From the NCBI RefSeq assembly GCF_051251695.1, contig NZ_JBPOEU010000012.1:60611-124610 (forward strand): 64,000 nucleotides of DNA, read 5' to 3'. Positions 27,598 to 37,045 of this stretch are shown here, piece by piece (position 1 is the stretch's first letter; the number at the start of each line of letters is the position of its first letter). Source of the DNA: Maritalea sp051251695 (GTDB lineage Bacteria; Pseudomonadota; Alphaproteobacteria; Rhizobiales; Devosiaceae). Both the position numbers and the translations under genes were made by a program. A model generated the notes under the pieces. It was not told the DNA's origin. It saw only the letters and a program-made list of their open reading frames with translations, and did not search any database.

Positions 27598-28161
27598 ATG
27601 TTTATTCAAACTGAAGCGACACCAAATCCGCAAACTCTAAAGTTTTTGCCTGGACGCGATGTGTTGGCAGGCGAGCCTATGGATTTTCGAACCGAGGAAG
27701 CAGCAGGCGCTTCGCCGCTTGCATCCGCATTGTTCACCATTGATGGTGTTTCAGGTGTGTTCTTTGGATCAGATTTCATCGCCGTCACCAAAGGCGAAAA
27801 TGAATGGTCACACATCAAACCAGCAATTCTTGGCTCCATCATGGAACATTTCATGTCCGGCCAGCCGTTGTTAGCGGATGGCGCTAGCCAATCGCAAAGT
27901 GATGATGCTGACGAATTTTTTGAAGAAGCTGACGCCGAAATGGTCGAAGTGATCAAAGAACTGTTGGATACGCGGGTGCGACCGGCTGTTGCGATGGACG
28001 GCGGCGACATCACCTTTAAAGGCTTCAAGCAAGGCACTGTTTATCTGCATATGCAAGGCGCGTGCGCTGGTTGCCCATCTTCAACCGCAACGTTGAAAAA
28101 CGGCATTGAAAACCTCCTTCGTCACTTCGTTCCTGGTGTAGAAGATGTACAGCAAATCTAG
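27598..28161 (+). CDS. NifU-family Fe-S scaffold/carrier protein (Nfu)
   Basis: The 187-residue protein combines an N-terminal Nfu domain (MFIQTEATPNPQTLKFLPG) with a C-terminal NifU-like domain bearing the cluster-binding CAGC motif near residue 160 (HMQGACAGCPSSTATLK). Such proteins carry 4Fe-4S clusters to client enzymes. An Irr-type iron box upstream fits iron-dependent control. The gene starts alone and tsaB follows 19 bases later. Confidence 0.93.
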   Translation: MFIQTEATPNPQTLKFLPGRDVLAGEPMDFRTEEAAGASPLASALFTIDGVSGVFFGSDFIAVTKGENEWSHIKPAILGSIMEHFMSGQPLLADGASQSQSDDADEFFEEADAEMVEVIKELLDTRVRPAVAMDGGDITFKGFKQGTVYLHMQGACAGCPSSTATLKNGIENLLRHFVPGVEDVQQI

Positions 28162-28180
28162 CTTCAAGTATTATACTTAG

Positions 28181-28861
28181 ATGACCCATTATCCCATCAC
28201 CCTCGCCATCGACACGGCGCAGGCCAGCTGTCAAAGCGCACTGATCGACGCAGATGGCTCTAGCTATGCAATGTCCGAAGCGCGAGCGCGTGGGCATGCT
28301 GAACATGTGATGGATCAAATCGATGCGCTGCTTGACAATGCGCAGCGCGAATATGACGACCTTGAACGGATTATTGTTAGCGCGGGCCCAGGCTCTTTCA
28401 CCGGTTTGCGCGTGGGATTGGCCGCCGCTCGCGGACTGGCCGTGGCGCTGGATATTCCGTGTTTGGGCATTCCTACCATGTTGGCGCTTTCCTTAAGCGG
28501 CAAAGACAATCACCCGCTAAGCGTTCTGATTGATGCGCGTCGTGATCAGTATTTCCGCCAAGAATTTTCTGCGCCGGGTAAACCAATGTCCGCGCCCGCA
28601 GCGATTGACAATAACCTTGCGCTAGAAGGTTTGGATGACAAAAGCCGAGTTCTTGGATCTGGTGCCCAATGGGCGGCTGAACAATGCGGCGTTCAAAATT
28701 TGGAGTTGGCCCGCGACCCAGATATGCGCACCTTCATCAACGTGGTGAAGATGGCTGAGTTTGGCCAAACTGCCAAAATAGAAGATTTCCCGCCGGAGCC
28801 ATGCTATATCCGCGCGCCGGACGCAAAGCCCCAATCTGCAAAACATATTGAACGCCTATGA
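28181..28861 (+). CDS. tsaB: tRNA threonylcarbamoyladenosine biosynthesis protein TsaB
   Basis: TsaB partners with TsaD and TsaE in making t6A at position 37 of ANN-decoding tRNAs. The 226-residue protein has the ASKHA opening LAIDTAQASCQSALID, GHAEHVMDQIDALL and the SAGPGSFTGLRVGLAAARGLA motif near residue 70. It overlaps rimI by four bases (ATGA). The tsaB-rimI-fur order is common in rhizobia. Confidence 0.95.
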   Translation: MTHYPITLAIDTAQASCQSALIDADGSSYAMSEARARGHAEHVMDQIDALLDNAQREYDDLERIIVSAGPGSFTGLRVGLAAARGLAVALDIPCLGIPTMLALSLSGKDNHPLSVLIDARRDQYFRQEFSAPGKPMSAPAAIDNNLALEGLDDKSRVLGSGAQWAAEQCGVQNLELARDPDMRTFINVVKMAEFGQTAKIEDFPPEPCYIRAPDAKPQSAKHIERL

Positions 28862-29334
28862 AAATCTGGATGGCACCAGCCGGACTTCATGTCGAGCCTG
28901 CCCAAGTGGGTGATGAAAAGTCCCTCGCCGCTTTGCACGCTGAAGGGTTCTTCCGCGGTTGGACCACGGCGGATTTTCAATCTTATTTGCGTAGCGCAGA
29001 AACCCCAATTTATGTCGCGTGTGATGCAAAACGCAAAATCGCTGGCTTTTCCATGTTGCGCATTGCGGATGACGAGTGCGAGTTGATGACCATCGTGATC
29101 AATAAAAAATTCAAAGGCAAACGCCTGTCCACCGCTTTAATGCAGGCGATGATTGAAGATTTGATGATGAGCCCGGTCACCAAAATGTTTTTGGAGGTGG
29201 ACGAAGACAATCAGCCTGCCCGAAAACTCTATGATCGTTTTGGTTTTGCCCAAATTGGCGAACGGCGTGGATATTACCCACGTCCTGATGGCAAAACGGC
29301 AACGGCCCTTGTCATGAAAGCTGATCTCGGATAA
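28858..29334 (+). CDS. rimI: Ribosomal-protein-alanine N-acetyltransferase-like GNAT (RimI)
   Basis: The 158-residue GNAT resembles RimI, which acetylates the N-terminus of ribosomal protein S18. Motif A is IVINKKFKGKRLSTALMQAMIEDL and motif B is FLEVDEDNQPARKLYDRFGF, with the RimI-type ...GRR-like ERRGYYPRPDG end. The A motif is R/Q-x-x-G-x-G-poor (FKGKRLS), so activity should be tested. The identity rests on similarity and the tsaB overlap. Confidence 0.85.
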   Translation: MKIWMAPAGLHVEPAQVGDEKSLAALHAEGFFRGWTTADFQSYLRSAETPIYVACDAKRKIAGFSMLRIADDECELMTIVINKKFKGKRLSTALMQAMIEDLMMSPVTKMFLEVDEDNQPARKLYDRFGFAQIGERRGYYPRPDGKTATALVMKADLG

Positions 29335-29376
29335 TTCAAATTCAGATCACTGCGCAGAATAAATGGGGTTTGGCTG

Positions 29377-29826
29377 ATGGGCAATTCAAACGAGAACGCA
29401 AACCTTGAACAACTCTGCGAAACATCGGGTATGCGCATGACCGAACAGCGTCGCGTCATTGCCCGTGCGCTGGCAGAGGCGGCTGACCATCCTGACGTTG
29501 AGGAACTATATCGTCGCGCATCAGCAATTGATCCACGTATTTCCCTTTCAACTGTTTATCGCACGGTTAACCTGTTTGAAGAGGCGGGACTGGTCACCAA
29601 GCATGATTTTAAAGATGGCCGCGCCCGTTTTGAGCAAATCCCAGACGAGCATCACGACCACTTAATTGATGTGCGCACCGGCAAAGTCATCGAATTCCGC
29701 AACGAGGAAATCGAGGCCATTCAAGAAGTCATCGCCCGCAAATTAGGTTTTAAGTTGGTCGATCATCGGCTCGAACTTTATGGCGTGCCACTTGAAGATA
29801 AAAAAGCGGACGATGAAGATAAATGA
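29377..29826 (+). CDS. fur: Fur-family metalloregulator (Fur/Mur)
   Basis: The 149-residue protein is a classical Fur: winged helix with SLSTVYRTVNLFEEAGLVTKH, metal site EHHDHLIDVRTGKVIEF with HHDH at 92-95. In Rhizobiales this branch usually senses manganese (Mur) while Irr and RirA handle iron; which applies here is not decided by sequence alone. It overlaps plsC by four bases and follows rimI by 42 bases. Confidence 0.92.
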   Translation: MGNSNENANLEQLCETSGMRMTEQRRVIARALAEAADHPDVEELYRRASAIDPRISLSTVYRTVNLFEEAGLVTKHDFKDGRARFEQIPDEHHDHLIDVRTGKVIEFRNEEIEAIQEVIARKLGFKLVDHRLELYGVPLEDKKADDEDK

Positions 29827-30635
29827 TCTGGCGGATCATATTTTTTATACTGATTACCGTGCCGGGGCTTATTGCCATCGTCACTTTTCAAACGATTTAT
29901 TTGTGGCTTAAATGGCCAAATTGGCACTTTTTCCCACATTTGGCGCACAAATTGGTTTGCTTCAATTTGGGGCTAAAGGTGCGCCAAATCGGCCAGCCTG
30001 CGCGCGATAAGCCGACCCTTTTGGTCTGTAATCACATTTCTTGGCTCGACATTCCAGCCGTTGGTGCAACCGCACCGGTAAGCTTTGTCGCCAAGTCTGA
30101 AGTTGGCCGTTGGCCAATTGTTGGGTTCTTGGCCAATTTGCAAAAAACGATTTATGTCGATCGGCAAAGGAAAACCGATACCGGGCGGGTAACGGACGAA
30201 ATGAGCGAGCGCATGTCCAGCGGACAACCTGTTCTGCTTTTTGCCGAAGGAACATCTGATATCGGTTTGCATGTCCTCCCGTTTCGCTCGGCGTTGGTCG
30301 GCAGCGCCCAGACGGCGATGAAAGATGGCGCAATTAGCGAGCTTTACATCCAACCCATGACCATCGCTTACACCCATTTAAATGGCTTGCCGATCTCTCG
30401 CGCGGAGCGCTCCAAAATTGCTTGGGTTGGTGATATGGGGGTCGAGGACAATATTGGCGATATCCTTAGTTCAGGCACAAAATCTGTCACCATCATGTTT
30501 GGAGAACCAATTTTGTTTTCGCGTGATGAAGACCGTAAACTGGTGACTAAAAAAGCTGAGCAAGCCGTGCGCGATATGTTGGTTGCGATCAATCGGCAAA
30601 CCGCACTGCCTACCGCCCATCAAGGCGCGCACTAG
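29823..30635 (+). CDS. plsC: 1-acyl-glycerol-3-phosphate acyltransferase family (PlsC-like)
   Basis: The 270-residue membrane protein has an N-terminal transmembrane segment and the acyltransferase motifs NHISWLD (NHxxxxD, near residue 70), the IVGFLANLQKTIYVDR block and FAEGTSDIGLHVLPFRSALV. It acylates lysophosphatidate, or could be OlsA-like and acylate lyso-ornithine lipid; the fur-plsC-miaB context matches rhizobial PlsC. The start overlaps the fur stop. Confidence 0.88.
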   Translation: MIWRIIFFILITVPGLIAIVTFQTIYLWLKWPNWHFFPHLAHKLVCFNLGLKVRQIGQPARDKPTLLVCNHISWLDIPAVGATAPVSFVAKSEVGRWPIVGFLANLQKTIYVDRQRKTDTGRVTDEMSERMSSGQPVLLFAEGTSDIGLHVLPFRSALVGSAQTAMKDGAISELYIQPMTIAYTHLNGLPISRAERSKIAWVGDMGVEDNIGDILSSGTKSVTIMFGEPILFSRDEDRKLVTKKAEQAVRDMLVAINRQTALPTAHQGAH

Positions 30636-30718
30636 AAGTCTTTGCCTCATCTGAAACTTTGGTGTAACAAGACGCCTTATCCTTTTAACATGATCAAAAA
30701 AGACCGGTTTTACACCTC

Positions 30719-32059
30719 ATGAAAAAACTGTTCATCAAAACCTATGGCTGTCAAATGAATGTCTATGACAGTGATCGTATGGCGGACGCGCTCGCCCCTT
30801 CGGGCTATGAAGCAACGACCGATATCGATCAGGCAGATTTGGTGGTTCTAAATACCTGTCACATTCGGGAAAAGGCAGCGGAAAAGGTTTATTCCGAATT
30901 GGGCCGATTGCGCATTATGCGCCAAAAAAGAGAACAAGCTGGCGGCAAAATGATGATCGGGATTGCCGGTTGTGTTGCTCAAGCCGAGGGCGAAGAAATC
31001 GTTCGCCGTGCGCCGGTGGTTGATCTGGTTTTTGGTCCGCAATCTTACCACAAATTACCCGAACTTGTTGAAAGAGCCCATAAGGGCCGGGTTGTGGAAA
31101 CTGATTTTTCCGCCGAAGACAAATTCGAACATTTGCCCAAACCCGCAAGAGAAACCACCATTGCGCGCGGATTAACGTCGTTTCTTACCGTGCAAGAAGG
31201 GTGCGATAAGTTCTGCACGTTCTGCGTGGTGCCGTATACAAGGGGCGCAGAAGTTTCCCGCCCAGTGGCTCAAATCTTGGGCGAAGCAGAAAATTTGGTT
31301 GATGCGGGCGTTAAAGAAATCACGCTGCTTGGCCAAAATGTAAACGCCTATCACGGGGAAGGTAAGGGCGGGGAAACTCAAGGTTTGGCCCAACTTCTCT
31401 ATCGCCTCAGCGAAATCAAAGGGCTGGACCGTTTGCGCTACACCACATCGCATCCGCGCGATATGGATGACGCTTTGATCAACGCCCACCGCGATCTTGA
31501 AATGTTGATGCCCTATTTGCATTTGCCTGTGCAGTCGGGTTCTGACACGATTTTAAAGTCGATGAACCGTCAACATACGGCAGAGGAATATTTGCGGGTG
31601 TTGGAACGCATGCGTGAAGCGCGTCCTGATATTGCGCTGTCGGGAGACTTCATCGTTGGTTTCCCCGGTGAAACGGACGAAGATTTTGAAGCGACAATGA
31701 AAATTGTGCGCGACGTGGAATATGCCCAAGCCTATTCGTTCAAATATTCAACCCGTCCCGGCACGCCCGGTGCGCAGATGGATAATCAGGTGCCAGAAGA
31801 AGTGAAGTCTGAGCGGTTGCAACGTTTGCAAGAACTGCTCAACCACCAACAAACCGAGTTCAACAAGTCTCGTATCGGCTCAACAATGCGCGTATTGTTT
31901 GAAAAAACAGGCCGTGATCCGGGTCAAATTGTTGGTCGTTCGCCATACCTTCAACCGGTTCAAGTGGATGCAGACCCGTCCCATATCGGGACTATTCAGG
32001 ATGTTTTTGTGGAATCGGTAGGCAAATTTTCACTTTTTGGTAAGATTGTCACAAATTAG
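30719..32059 (+). CDS. miaB: tRNA-2-methylthio-N6-dimethylallyladenosine synthase MiaB
   Basis: MiaB adds a methylthio group to i6A37 of tRNA. The 446-residue protein has both 4Fe-4S sites: N-terminal C11, C47 and C85, and radical SAM C162, C166 and C169 (CDKFCTFC). A C-terminal TRAM domain ends the protein (GQIVGRSPYLQPVQV). miaB-phoH-ybeY-corC-lnt is a conserved operon order. Confidence 0.97.
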   Translation: MKKLFIKTYGCQMNVYDSDRMADALAPSGYEATTDIDQADLVVLNTCHIREKAAEKVYSELGRLRIMRQKREQAGGKMMIGIAGCVAQAEGEEIVRRAPVVDLVFGPQSYHKLPELVERAHKGRVVETDFSAEDKFEHLPKPARETTIARGLTSFLTVQEGCDKFCTFCVVPYTRGAEVSRPVAQILGEAENLVDAGVKEITLLGQNVNAYHGEGKGGETQGLAQLLYRLSEIKGLDRLRYTTSHPRDMDDALINAHRDLEMLMPYLHLPVQSGSDTILKSMNRQHTAEEYLRVLERMREARPDIALSGDFIVGFPGETDEDFEATMKIVRDVEYAQAYSFKYSTRPGTPGAQMDNQVPEEVKSERLQRLQELLNHQQTEFNKSRIGSTMRVLFEKTGRDPGQIVGRSPYLQPVQVDADPSHIGTIQDVFVESVGKFSLFGKIVTN

Positions 32060-32131
32060 ATAGATCAATATTCCAATAGTTGCGGCATACTCAAAGTGAT
32101 AGTGAGTCGCAAAACATTTAGGAGCGCTTGT

Positions 32132-33154
32132 TTGACAAAATCATGGTCACCCGAAGGCCATAAATCGGACACAACAGATTTGGAAATGGCGTTTGAAGAC
32201 AACCGTCTCGCGTCCCAACTTTATGGCGAGTTTGACCAAAATCTAGCGTTGATCGAACAAAAGCTCGGCGTTCGCGCCAATACCCGTGGCAATCACGTCA
32301 TGCTTTCTGGCAATGCGGTGAGTGTTGATCAGGCGCGACGAACCCTAGAATCTCTTTATGCGCAGCTTGAAGATGGCCAAAATTTCTCAATTGGCGATGT
32401 AGATGGCGTTATTCGCATGATCCTTACCGAGGATAGCCAGCTCACTTTGCCTACATTTGAGAAAAAAGGCCGTGTGCGCATGGCGCAAATCGCCACCCGC
32501 AAATCAACCATTATCGCCAGATCACCGGCACAAGATGGCTATATCCGCGCCATGGATCGCACCGAATTGGTGTTCGGCGTTGGCCCTGCGGGTACGGGCA
32601 AGACTTACTTGGCGGTCGCCTATGCCGCAACAATGTTAGAACGTGGCGATATTAGTCGGATCATCTTGTCTCGTCCGGCGGTTGAAGCTGGCGAGCATTT
32701 GGGCTTTTTGCCCGGCGATATGAAAGAAAAGGTCGATCCTTATCTGCGTCCGCTTTACGATGCGCTATATGACATGATGCAGCCTGAAATTGTTGATCGT
32801 TGCATTGAAAATCACACCATCGAAGTTGCGCCACTCGCGTTTATGCGTGGCCGGACTTTGTCCAATGCCGTGGTGATTTTGGATGAAGCGCAAAACACCA
32901 CTGCCCAGCAAATGAAGATGTTTTTGACCCGTTTGGGCGAAAACTCGAAAATGATCATCACCGGCGATCCTTCTCAAGTTGATCTGCCCCGTGGCGTTCG
33001 ATCTGGTTTGGTAGAAGCGTTGGATTTCCTCAACGGTGTTGAAGGTATTCACGTTACGCGCTTTACAGATAAAGATGTTGTTCGTCATGAGTTGGTGGCC
33101 CGCATTATTCGCGCTTACGATAAAGCTGAGAAAAAGGCCAAAAATGCAGATTAA
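32132..33154 (+). CDS. phoH: PhoH-like ATPase (PhoH/YbeZ)
   Basis: The 340-residue protein belongs to the YbeZ/PhoH NTPase family, which works with YbeY in rRNA handling. Walker A GPAGTGKT is at about 151-158 and Walker B VVILDEAQNTTAQQMK follows. The start is a TTG at 32132 with AGGAG seven bases upstream; the open frame runs on to 32096 but has no better start. It is followed by ybeY after 26 bases. Confidence 0.93.
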   Translation: MTKSWSPEGHKSDTTDLEMAFEDNRLASQLYGEFDQNLALIEQKLGVRANTRGNHVMLSGNAVSVDQARRTLESLYAQLEDGQNFSIGDVDGVIRMILTEDSQLTLPTFEKKGRVRMAQIATRKSTIIARSPAQDGYIRAMDRTELVFGVGPAGTGKTYLAVAYAATMLERGDISRIILSRPAVEAGEHLGFLPGDMKEKVDPYLRPLYDALYDMMQPEIVDRCIENHTIEVAPLAFMRGRTLSNAVVILDEAQNTTAQQMKMFLTRLGENSKMIITGDPSQVDLPRGVRSGLVEALDFLNGVEGIHVTRFTDKDVVRHELVARIIRAYDKAEKKAKNAD

Positions 33155-33180
33155 AATTTCTGCTTATTTGGTGTTCGATC

Positions 33181-33687
33181 TTGCCTGAATTTGATTTGGA
33201 GATTGACGTTCTCATCGTAGATGAGATTTGGCCTTTATCTTTGGAAGCTGATATTTTGCGCGCGATTAACGCCGCGATTGCCCATCTAAAACTTGATGTA
33301 AAAGTACCAGCAGAACTTTCAGTTTTGCTGACCAATGATCAGCATCAACATGAGTTAAACGCGCAATGGCGGGAAAAACAGTCCTCAACAAATGTGCTTT
33401 CTTTCCCGCAAATTGAGCCGTTTTCTCCGGTTGCTGGCCTTATTGGCGACATATCGTTGGCCTACGAGACCGTTGCAAAAGAGGCGCAGAGTGAAAACAA
33501 AAGCCTAAAAGATCATGTGTCGCACCTTTGCGTGCATGGTTTTTTACATATTTTGGGCTATGATCACCTCACAAATGACGACGCGGAGCAAATGGAACTC
33601 TTAGAGCGTGAAATATTATTGACGCTTGAAATTGATGATCCATACACCGAAATAGCACTTGAAAACGTAAGACTTCTAGAGGAGTAA
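33181..33687 (+). CDS. ybeY: Endoribonuclease YbeY
   Basis: YbeY is a zinc-dependent endoribonuclease needed for 16S rRNA 3' maturation. The 168-residue protein has the catalytic HGFLHILGYDH motif (three His, near residues 118-128) and NVLSFPQIEP. The start is a TTG at 33181 and the neighbours are phoH and corC, as expected. Confidence 0.95.
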   Translation: MPEFDLEIDVLIVDEIWPLSLEADILRAINAAIAHLKLDVKVPAELSVLLTNDQHQHELNAQWREKQSSTNVLSFPQIEPFSPVAGLIGDISLAYETVAKEAQSENKSLKDHVSHLCVHGFLHILGYDHLTNDDAEQMELLEREILLTLEIDDPYTEIALENVRLLEE

Positions 33688-33711
33688 AAACGGCCCAACG
33701 GCCGTATTGAG

Positions 33712-34788
33712 ATGAACGACAAAGATCAACCCATCGCCGCGGCGCAAAGGCCGCATCGCCAATCTGGCGACAGCGCACCATCCAAAATTCAATCCCTTGA
33801 AAACCAGTTGGCTGATAAAAAGCTATCTTTTTGGGGAAAAATCCGAGCAAAACTGGCGTTCCGTGCCCCGACCTTGCGTGAAGATCTGCAAGAGGCGCTT
33901 GAAGATTCGACCAAAAATGGATTTGACGCTGCCTTTTCAGATGGGGAACGCGCGCTCATTCAAAACGTTTTGAACCTGTCTCAAATTCGCGTCGAAGACG
34001 TGATGATCAATCGGGCTGATATCGAAGCAACCGAAATTAATGATACGGTTTCAAACCTGATCGCTCGGTTTCGAATTGCAGGTCACTCGCGTTTGCCGGT
34101 TTACGATGTCATGCTCGACAATATTGTTGGGATGGTTCACATCAAAGACCTATTGCTAAGCCTGTCCGAACCCCAGCAATCCGACGAAAAAAAATCACAA
34201 CCTGAAAAACTCAAGTCTGGCACCCTGCGCACAAAACTGGCCAATACCGGAATTGTGCGCGAAGTGCTTTACGTGCCCCCCGCCATGCCGGTTGGCAACT
34301 TGCTGCAATCCATGCAAGCAACTCGCATTCATATGGCAATCGTTGTTGATGAATATGGCGGAACCGATGGTCTGGTGACCATTGAGGATTTGATCGAGGA
34401 AGTTGTCGGCGACATCGAGGACGAACATGATGAAGCCGCACAAATTCAAATCAGCCAGCTCGACGAAACCACTTTCGTTGTAGATGCGCGCTGTGAATTG
34501 GATGATTTAGCTATCGCTCTGGGCCCCGAGTTTGATCCCGGCGAACACGCTGATGATGTGGATACATTGGGCGGGTTGATAACTTCGCTTGTGGATCGCG
34601 TGCCTGTACGGGGTGAAGTTATTTCAAAGTTACGTGGATTTGAATTTGAAATTATTCACGCAGATCCACGCCGTTTGCGCACGATCAAGGTGACCCAACG
34701 AAAACGGGCGACACGTCCGCGCCCCCCGCGCAAGCTTAAGATCGAAGAAAGCCAAGAAAGCGACAGCACGAAAACAGCCGCTGAGTAG
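33712..34788 (+). CDS. corC: CBS-domain hemolysin/CorC family protein
   Basis: The 358-residue protein is a soluble CorC/HlyC member. Two CBS domains run from about residues 95 to 235 (VEDVMINRADI, GTDGLVTIEDLIEEVVGDIEDEHD), followed by a C-terminal CorC_HlyC domain. There are no membrane helices, unlike the DUF21-containing forms, so it resembles the YbeX/CorC proteins found beside phoH-ybeY. Proposed roles include Mg2+/Co2+ handling and ribosome assembly; neither is proven here. Confidence 0.92.
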   Translation: MNDKDQPIAAAQRPHRQSGDSAPSKIQSLENQLADKKLSFWGKIRAKLAFRAPTLREDLQEALEDSTKNGFDAAFSDGERALIQNVLNLSQIRVEDVMINRADIEATEINDTVSNLIARFRIAGHSRLPVYDVMLDNIVGMVHIKDLLLSLSEPQQSDEKKSQPEKLKSGTLRTKLANTGIVREVLYVPPAMPVGNLLQSMQATRIHMAIVVDEYGGTDGLVTIEDLIEEVVGDIEDEHDEAAQIQISQLDETTFVVDARCELDDLAIALGPEFDPGEHADDVDTLGGLITSLVDRVPVRGEVISKLRGFEFEIIHADPRRLRTIKVTQRKRATRPRPPRKLKIEESQESDSTKTAAE

Positions 34789-34884
34789 GGCACAGCAAGA
34801 ATAGGCGTGTTCAGCACTTGACGAACCCACTGTGAAACGTGAGCAATGCGCCTAACTGATTTGCAATTTGGGTAGAGCCGCAAA

Positions 34885-36510
34885 ATGCTGGAAAATTTCG
34901 CACAATGGTGCATGTTGGTACATGGATGGCGACGCCTTATATTGTCGTTTGCGGCCGGTGCCCTAGCGGCGCTCAGCATGCCGCCGCTATTTATCTTTCC
35001 CGCCCTGTTTATCGCTTTTCCAATTTTGGTGTGGCTGCTTGACGGTGTTGAAACCGATCTGAGTTGGCGTCAAAAACTATTTGGCCCGGCCTTTCGCATC
35101 GGTTGGGCCTTTGGTTTTGGATATTTCACCTTTTCACTCCATTGGATGTCTGGCGCGTTTTTTATCGAGCCGGACCTGTTTTTATGGGCTTTGCCCTTAG
35201 GGCTGCTGGGTCTACCAGCTGTTTTGGCGATATTTTGGGGTATCGGTGCAGCATTGGCTCACCTTATGTGGTCTGATTATGGGCAACGTATTTTTGCCTT
35301 GGCAGCCTGTCTGAGCATTGCTGAATTTTTGCGCGGCCATTTATTCACCGGCTTTCCGTGGAATTTGCCCGGCTATGTTTTCGCCATCACCGACCAAACG
35401 CTGCAATTGGCCTCAATTCTGGGCATTTATGGTTTGAGTTTTTTGGCGCTGCTTTTTGCCATGTCTCCCGCGTCCATTTGGCCGCACATGGAACAATCGG
35501 CAAAAAAGAGATTTGGGCCTCTGTTTGCTAGCATTGTACTTGTTGCCGGTTTTGCAGCCTTCGGACAGATGCAGCTGAATGCAAACCCCACCATTTTTCG
35601 TGATGATGTGCGCTTGCGCTTGGTTCAGCCCAACATTCCCCAGGTTGAAAAGTGGAAACCTGAAAATGCAGTGCCGATCTTTGAAAAGCTTTTGGCCATG
35701 TCCAAAGAACAAAGCTCGCCATCTGACCCTGGCCTAATTGCGGCGACCCATTTGATTTGGCCTGAATCAGTATTTCCGTTTTTGATCAATGATCACCCAG
35801 ATGCACTGGCGCGAATTGCAAGGCTGTTACCCAATGGCACAACTTTGATCGCTGGTGCTGCCCGTCAAGATTTTACCCTGTCAGGGGTGGATCAGAACCG
35901 GGACGGTATTTTTAATTCGATCATTAGTTTTAATGATCAGGGTGAAATAAACGCCACTTACGACAAATATCGGCTGGTGCCCTTTGGCGAGTATGTACCG
36001 TTTAAACCTTTGCTTTCCCTTTTGGGTATTCGCGAACTGGTCACCGCGTCGGATAGTTTTGTGCATGGGGACACGCCCCGAAAACCATTCCAACCTCTGG
36101 GAACGCCGCCTTTATTGCCGCTTATTTGTTACGAGGTCATTTTTTCGGGTGGGTTTGGGCAAATCGCACAACAAGCCGAGTGGATGCTTAACTTAACAAA
36201 TGATGCATGGTTTCAAGGCACGATCGGTCCAGCCCAACATTTTGAACACGCGCGCATGCGGGCTGTTGAACAGGGACTGCCACTCGTGCGTGTCGCCAAT
36301 ACCGGCCTTACCGCAATTATTGACCCGAATGGTCGCATAACAGCGGCGCTTGCGCCTGATCAGGCGCTTATACTCACAGCCAACTTGCCCCAAAGGCTTG
36401 AGAAAACCATTTTTGCCCAATATCGTCACAATGTATTTTATTTGATAATTTTTGCGACGCTTATTTCTGTATTATTGCGCAATCGATGGCGTCGCCGATG
36501 GGAGGACTAA
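34885..36510 (+). CDS. lnt: Apolipoprotein N-acyltransferase
   Basis: Lnt adds the third acyl chain to lipoproteins in the inner membrane. The 541-residue protein has about six N-terminal membrane segments and then a nitrilase-like catalytic domain. The triad is seen as E near residue 294 (WPESVFPF), K near 359 (YDKYRLVPFGEYVPF) and C near 414 (LICYEVIF). A last helix and basic tail (RNRWRRRWED) finish it. The next gene begins after one base. Confidence 0.95.
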   Translation: MLENFAQWCMLVHGWRRLILSFAAGALAALSMPPLFIFPALFIAFPILVWLLDGVETDLSWRQKLFGPAFRIGWAFGFGYFTFSLHWMSGAFFIEPDLFLWALPLGLLGLPAVLAIFWGIGAALAHLMWSDYGQRIFALAACLSIAEFLRGHLFTGFPWNLPGYVFAITDQTLQLASILGIYGLSFLALLFAMSPASIWPHMEQSAKKRFGPLFASIVLVAGFAAFGQMQLNANPTIFRDDVRLRLVQPNIPQVEKWKPENAVPIFEKLLAMSKEQSSPSDPGLIAATHLIWPESVFPFLINDHPDALARIARLLPNGTTLIAGAARQDFTLSGVDQNRDGIFNSIISFNDQGEINATYDKYRLVPFGEYVPFKPLLSLLGIRELVTASDSFVHGDTPRKPFQPLGTPPLLPLICYEVIFSGGFGQIAQQAEWMLNLTNDAWFQGTIGPAQHFEHARMRAVEQGLPLVRVANTGLTAIIDPNGRITAALAPDQALILTANLPQRLEKTIFAQYRHNVFYLIIFATLISVLLRNRWRRRWED

Positions 36511-36511
36511 T

Positions 36512-36919
36512 TTGTCATTCACCAGCCCCCGACAACCAGACTTGGTTGATCAACATGTTGGCCAACAAGTTCGAATTCGGCGCAAAACCTGCCGTATGTC
36601 CATGAAGCAACTGGCAGAAAAAATAGGCATTACCTACCAACAGGTGCAAAAATATGAGACCGGTGCCAACCGGATCCCCGTATCTCGCCTCGCACTAATC
36701 GCTGAATTACTGGGCAGTAGCCCCGGTGATTTTTACGCGAGCGGAACCCAAAGTGCGTTTGCAGAAGGGGCCCAACAATCATTTTCAAACCTTTCCCCAG
36801 ACGATCAACGTTTGTTGCAAGCGTTCAACGCGATTCCCTCAGATCAGGCCAAAAAGGCACTTTTGGACATCGCAGACCAAATGGCTGCGCCTTTTTTGGC
36901 ACAAAATTTGGATGAATGA
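36512..36919 (+). CDS. XRE-family helix-turn-helix regulator
   Basis: The 135-residue protein has a central Cro/CI-type helix-turn-helix (MKQLAEKIGITYQQVQKYETGANRIPVSRLALIAELL, about residues 29-65) and a short acidic-hydrophobic tail. It starts at a TTG one base after lnt, inside the GGAGGAC signal of the lnt end. In rhizobia such a regulator sits between lnt and metK; its targets are not known. Confidence 0.9.
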   Translation: MSFTSPRQPDLVDQHVGQQVRIRRKTCRMSMKQLAEKIGITYQQVQKYETGANRIPVSRLALIAELLGSSPGDFYASGTQSAFAEGAQQSFSNLSPDDQRLLQAFNAIPSDQAKKALLDIADQMAAPFLAQNLDE

Positions 36920-37045
36920 TTTTTGATATAACGAAATCTTTATATCCTATTGCAATTATGACGTTCAAATAATATCACTCGTGGCAACAACTGGGACAAT
37001 GGTGCTCCAATGGCACCTATCGATCCTTACGGAAAGGCTTTGCTT
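36920..37045 (+). other. metK leader region, no gene seen
   Basis: This 126-base stretch holds no open frame of its own with a good signal. It contains a short hairpin, GGTGC-TCCAATG-GCACC. It does not match the SAM-II or SAM/SAH riboswitch patterns by eye. It may carry the metK promoter or a structured leader. Confidence 0.4.

Noticed and set aside
36920..37045. Possible SAM riboswitch before metK
   Set aside because: Does not match SAM-II or SAM/SAH patterns by eye; only a 5-bp hairpin seen. A covariance search would decide.
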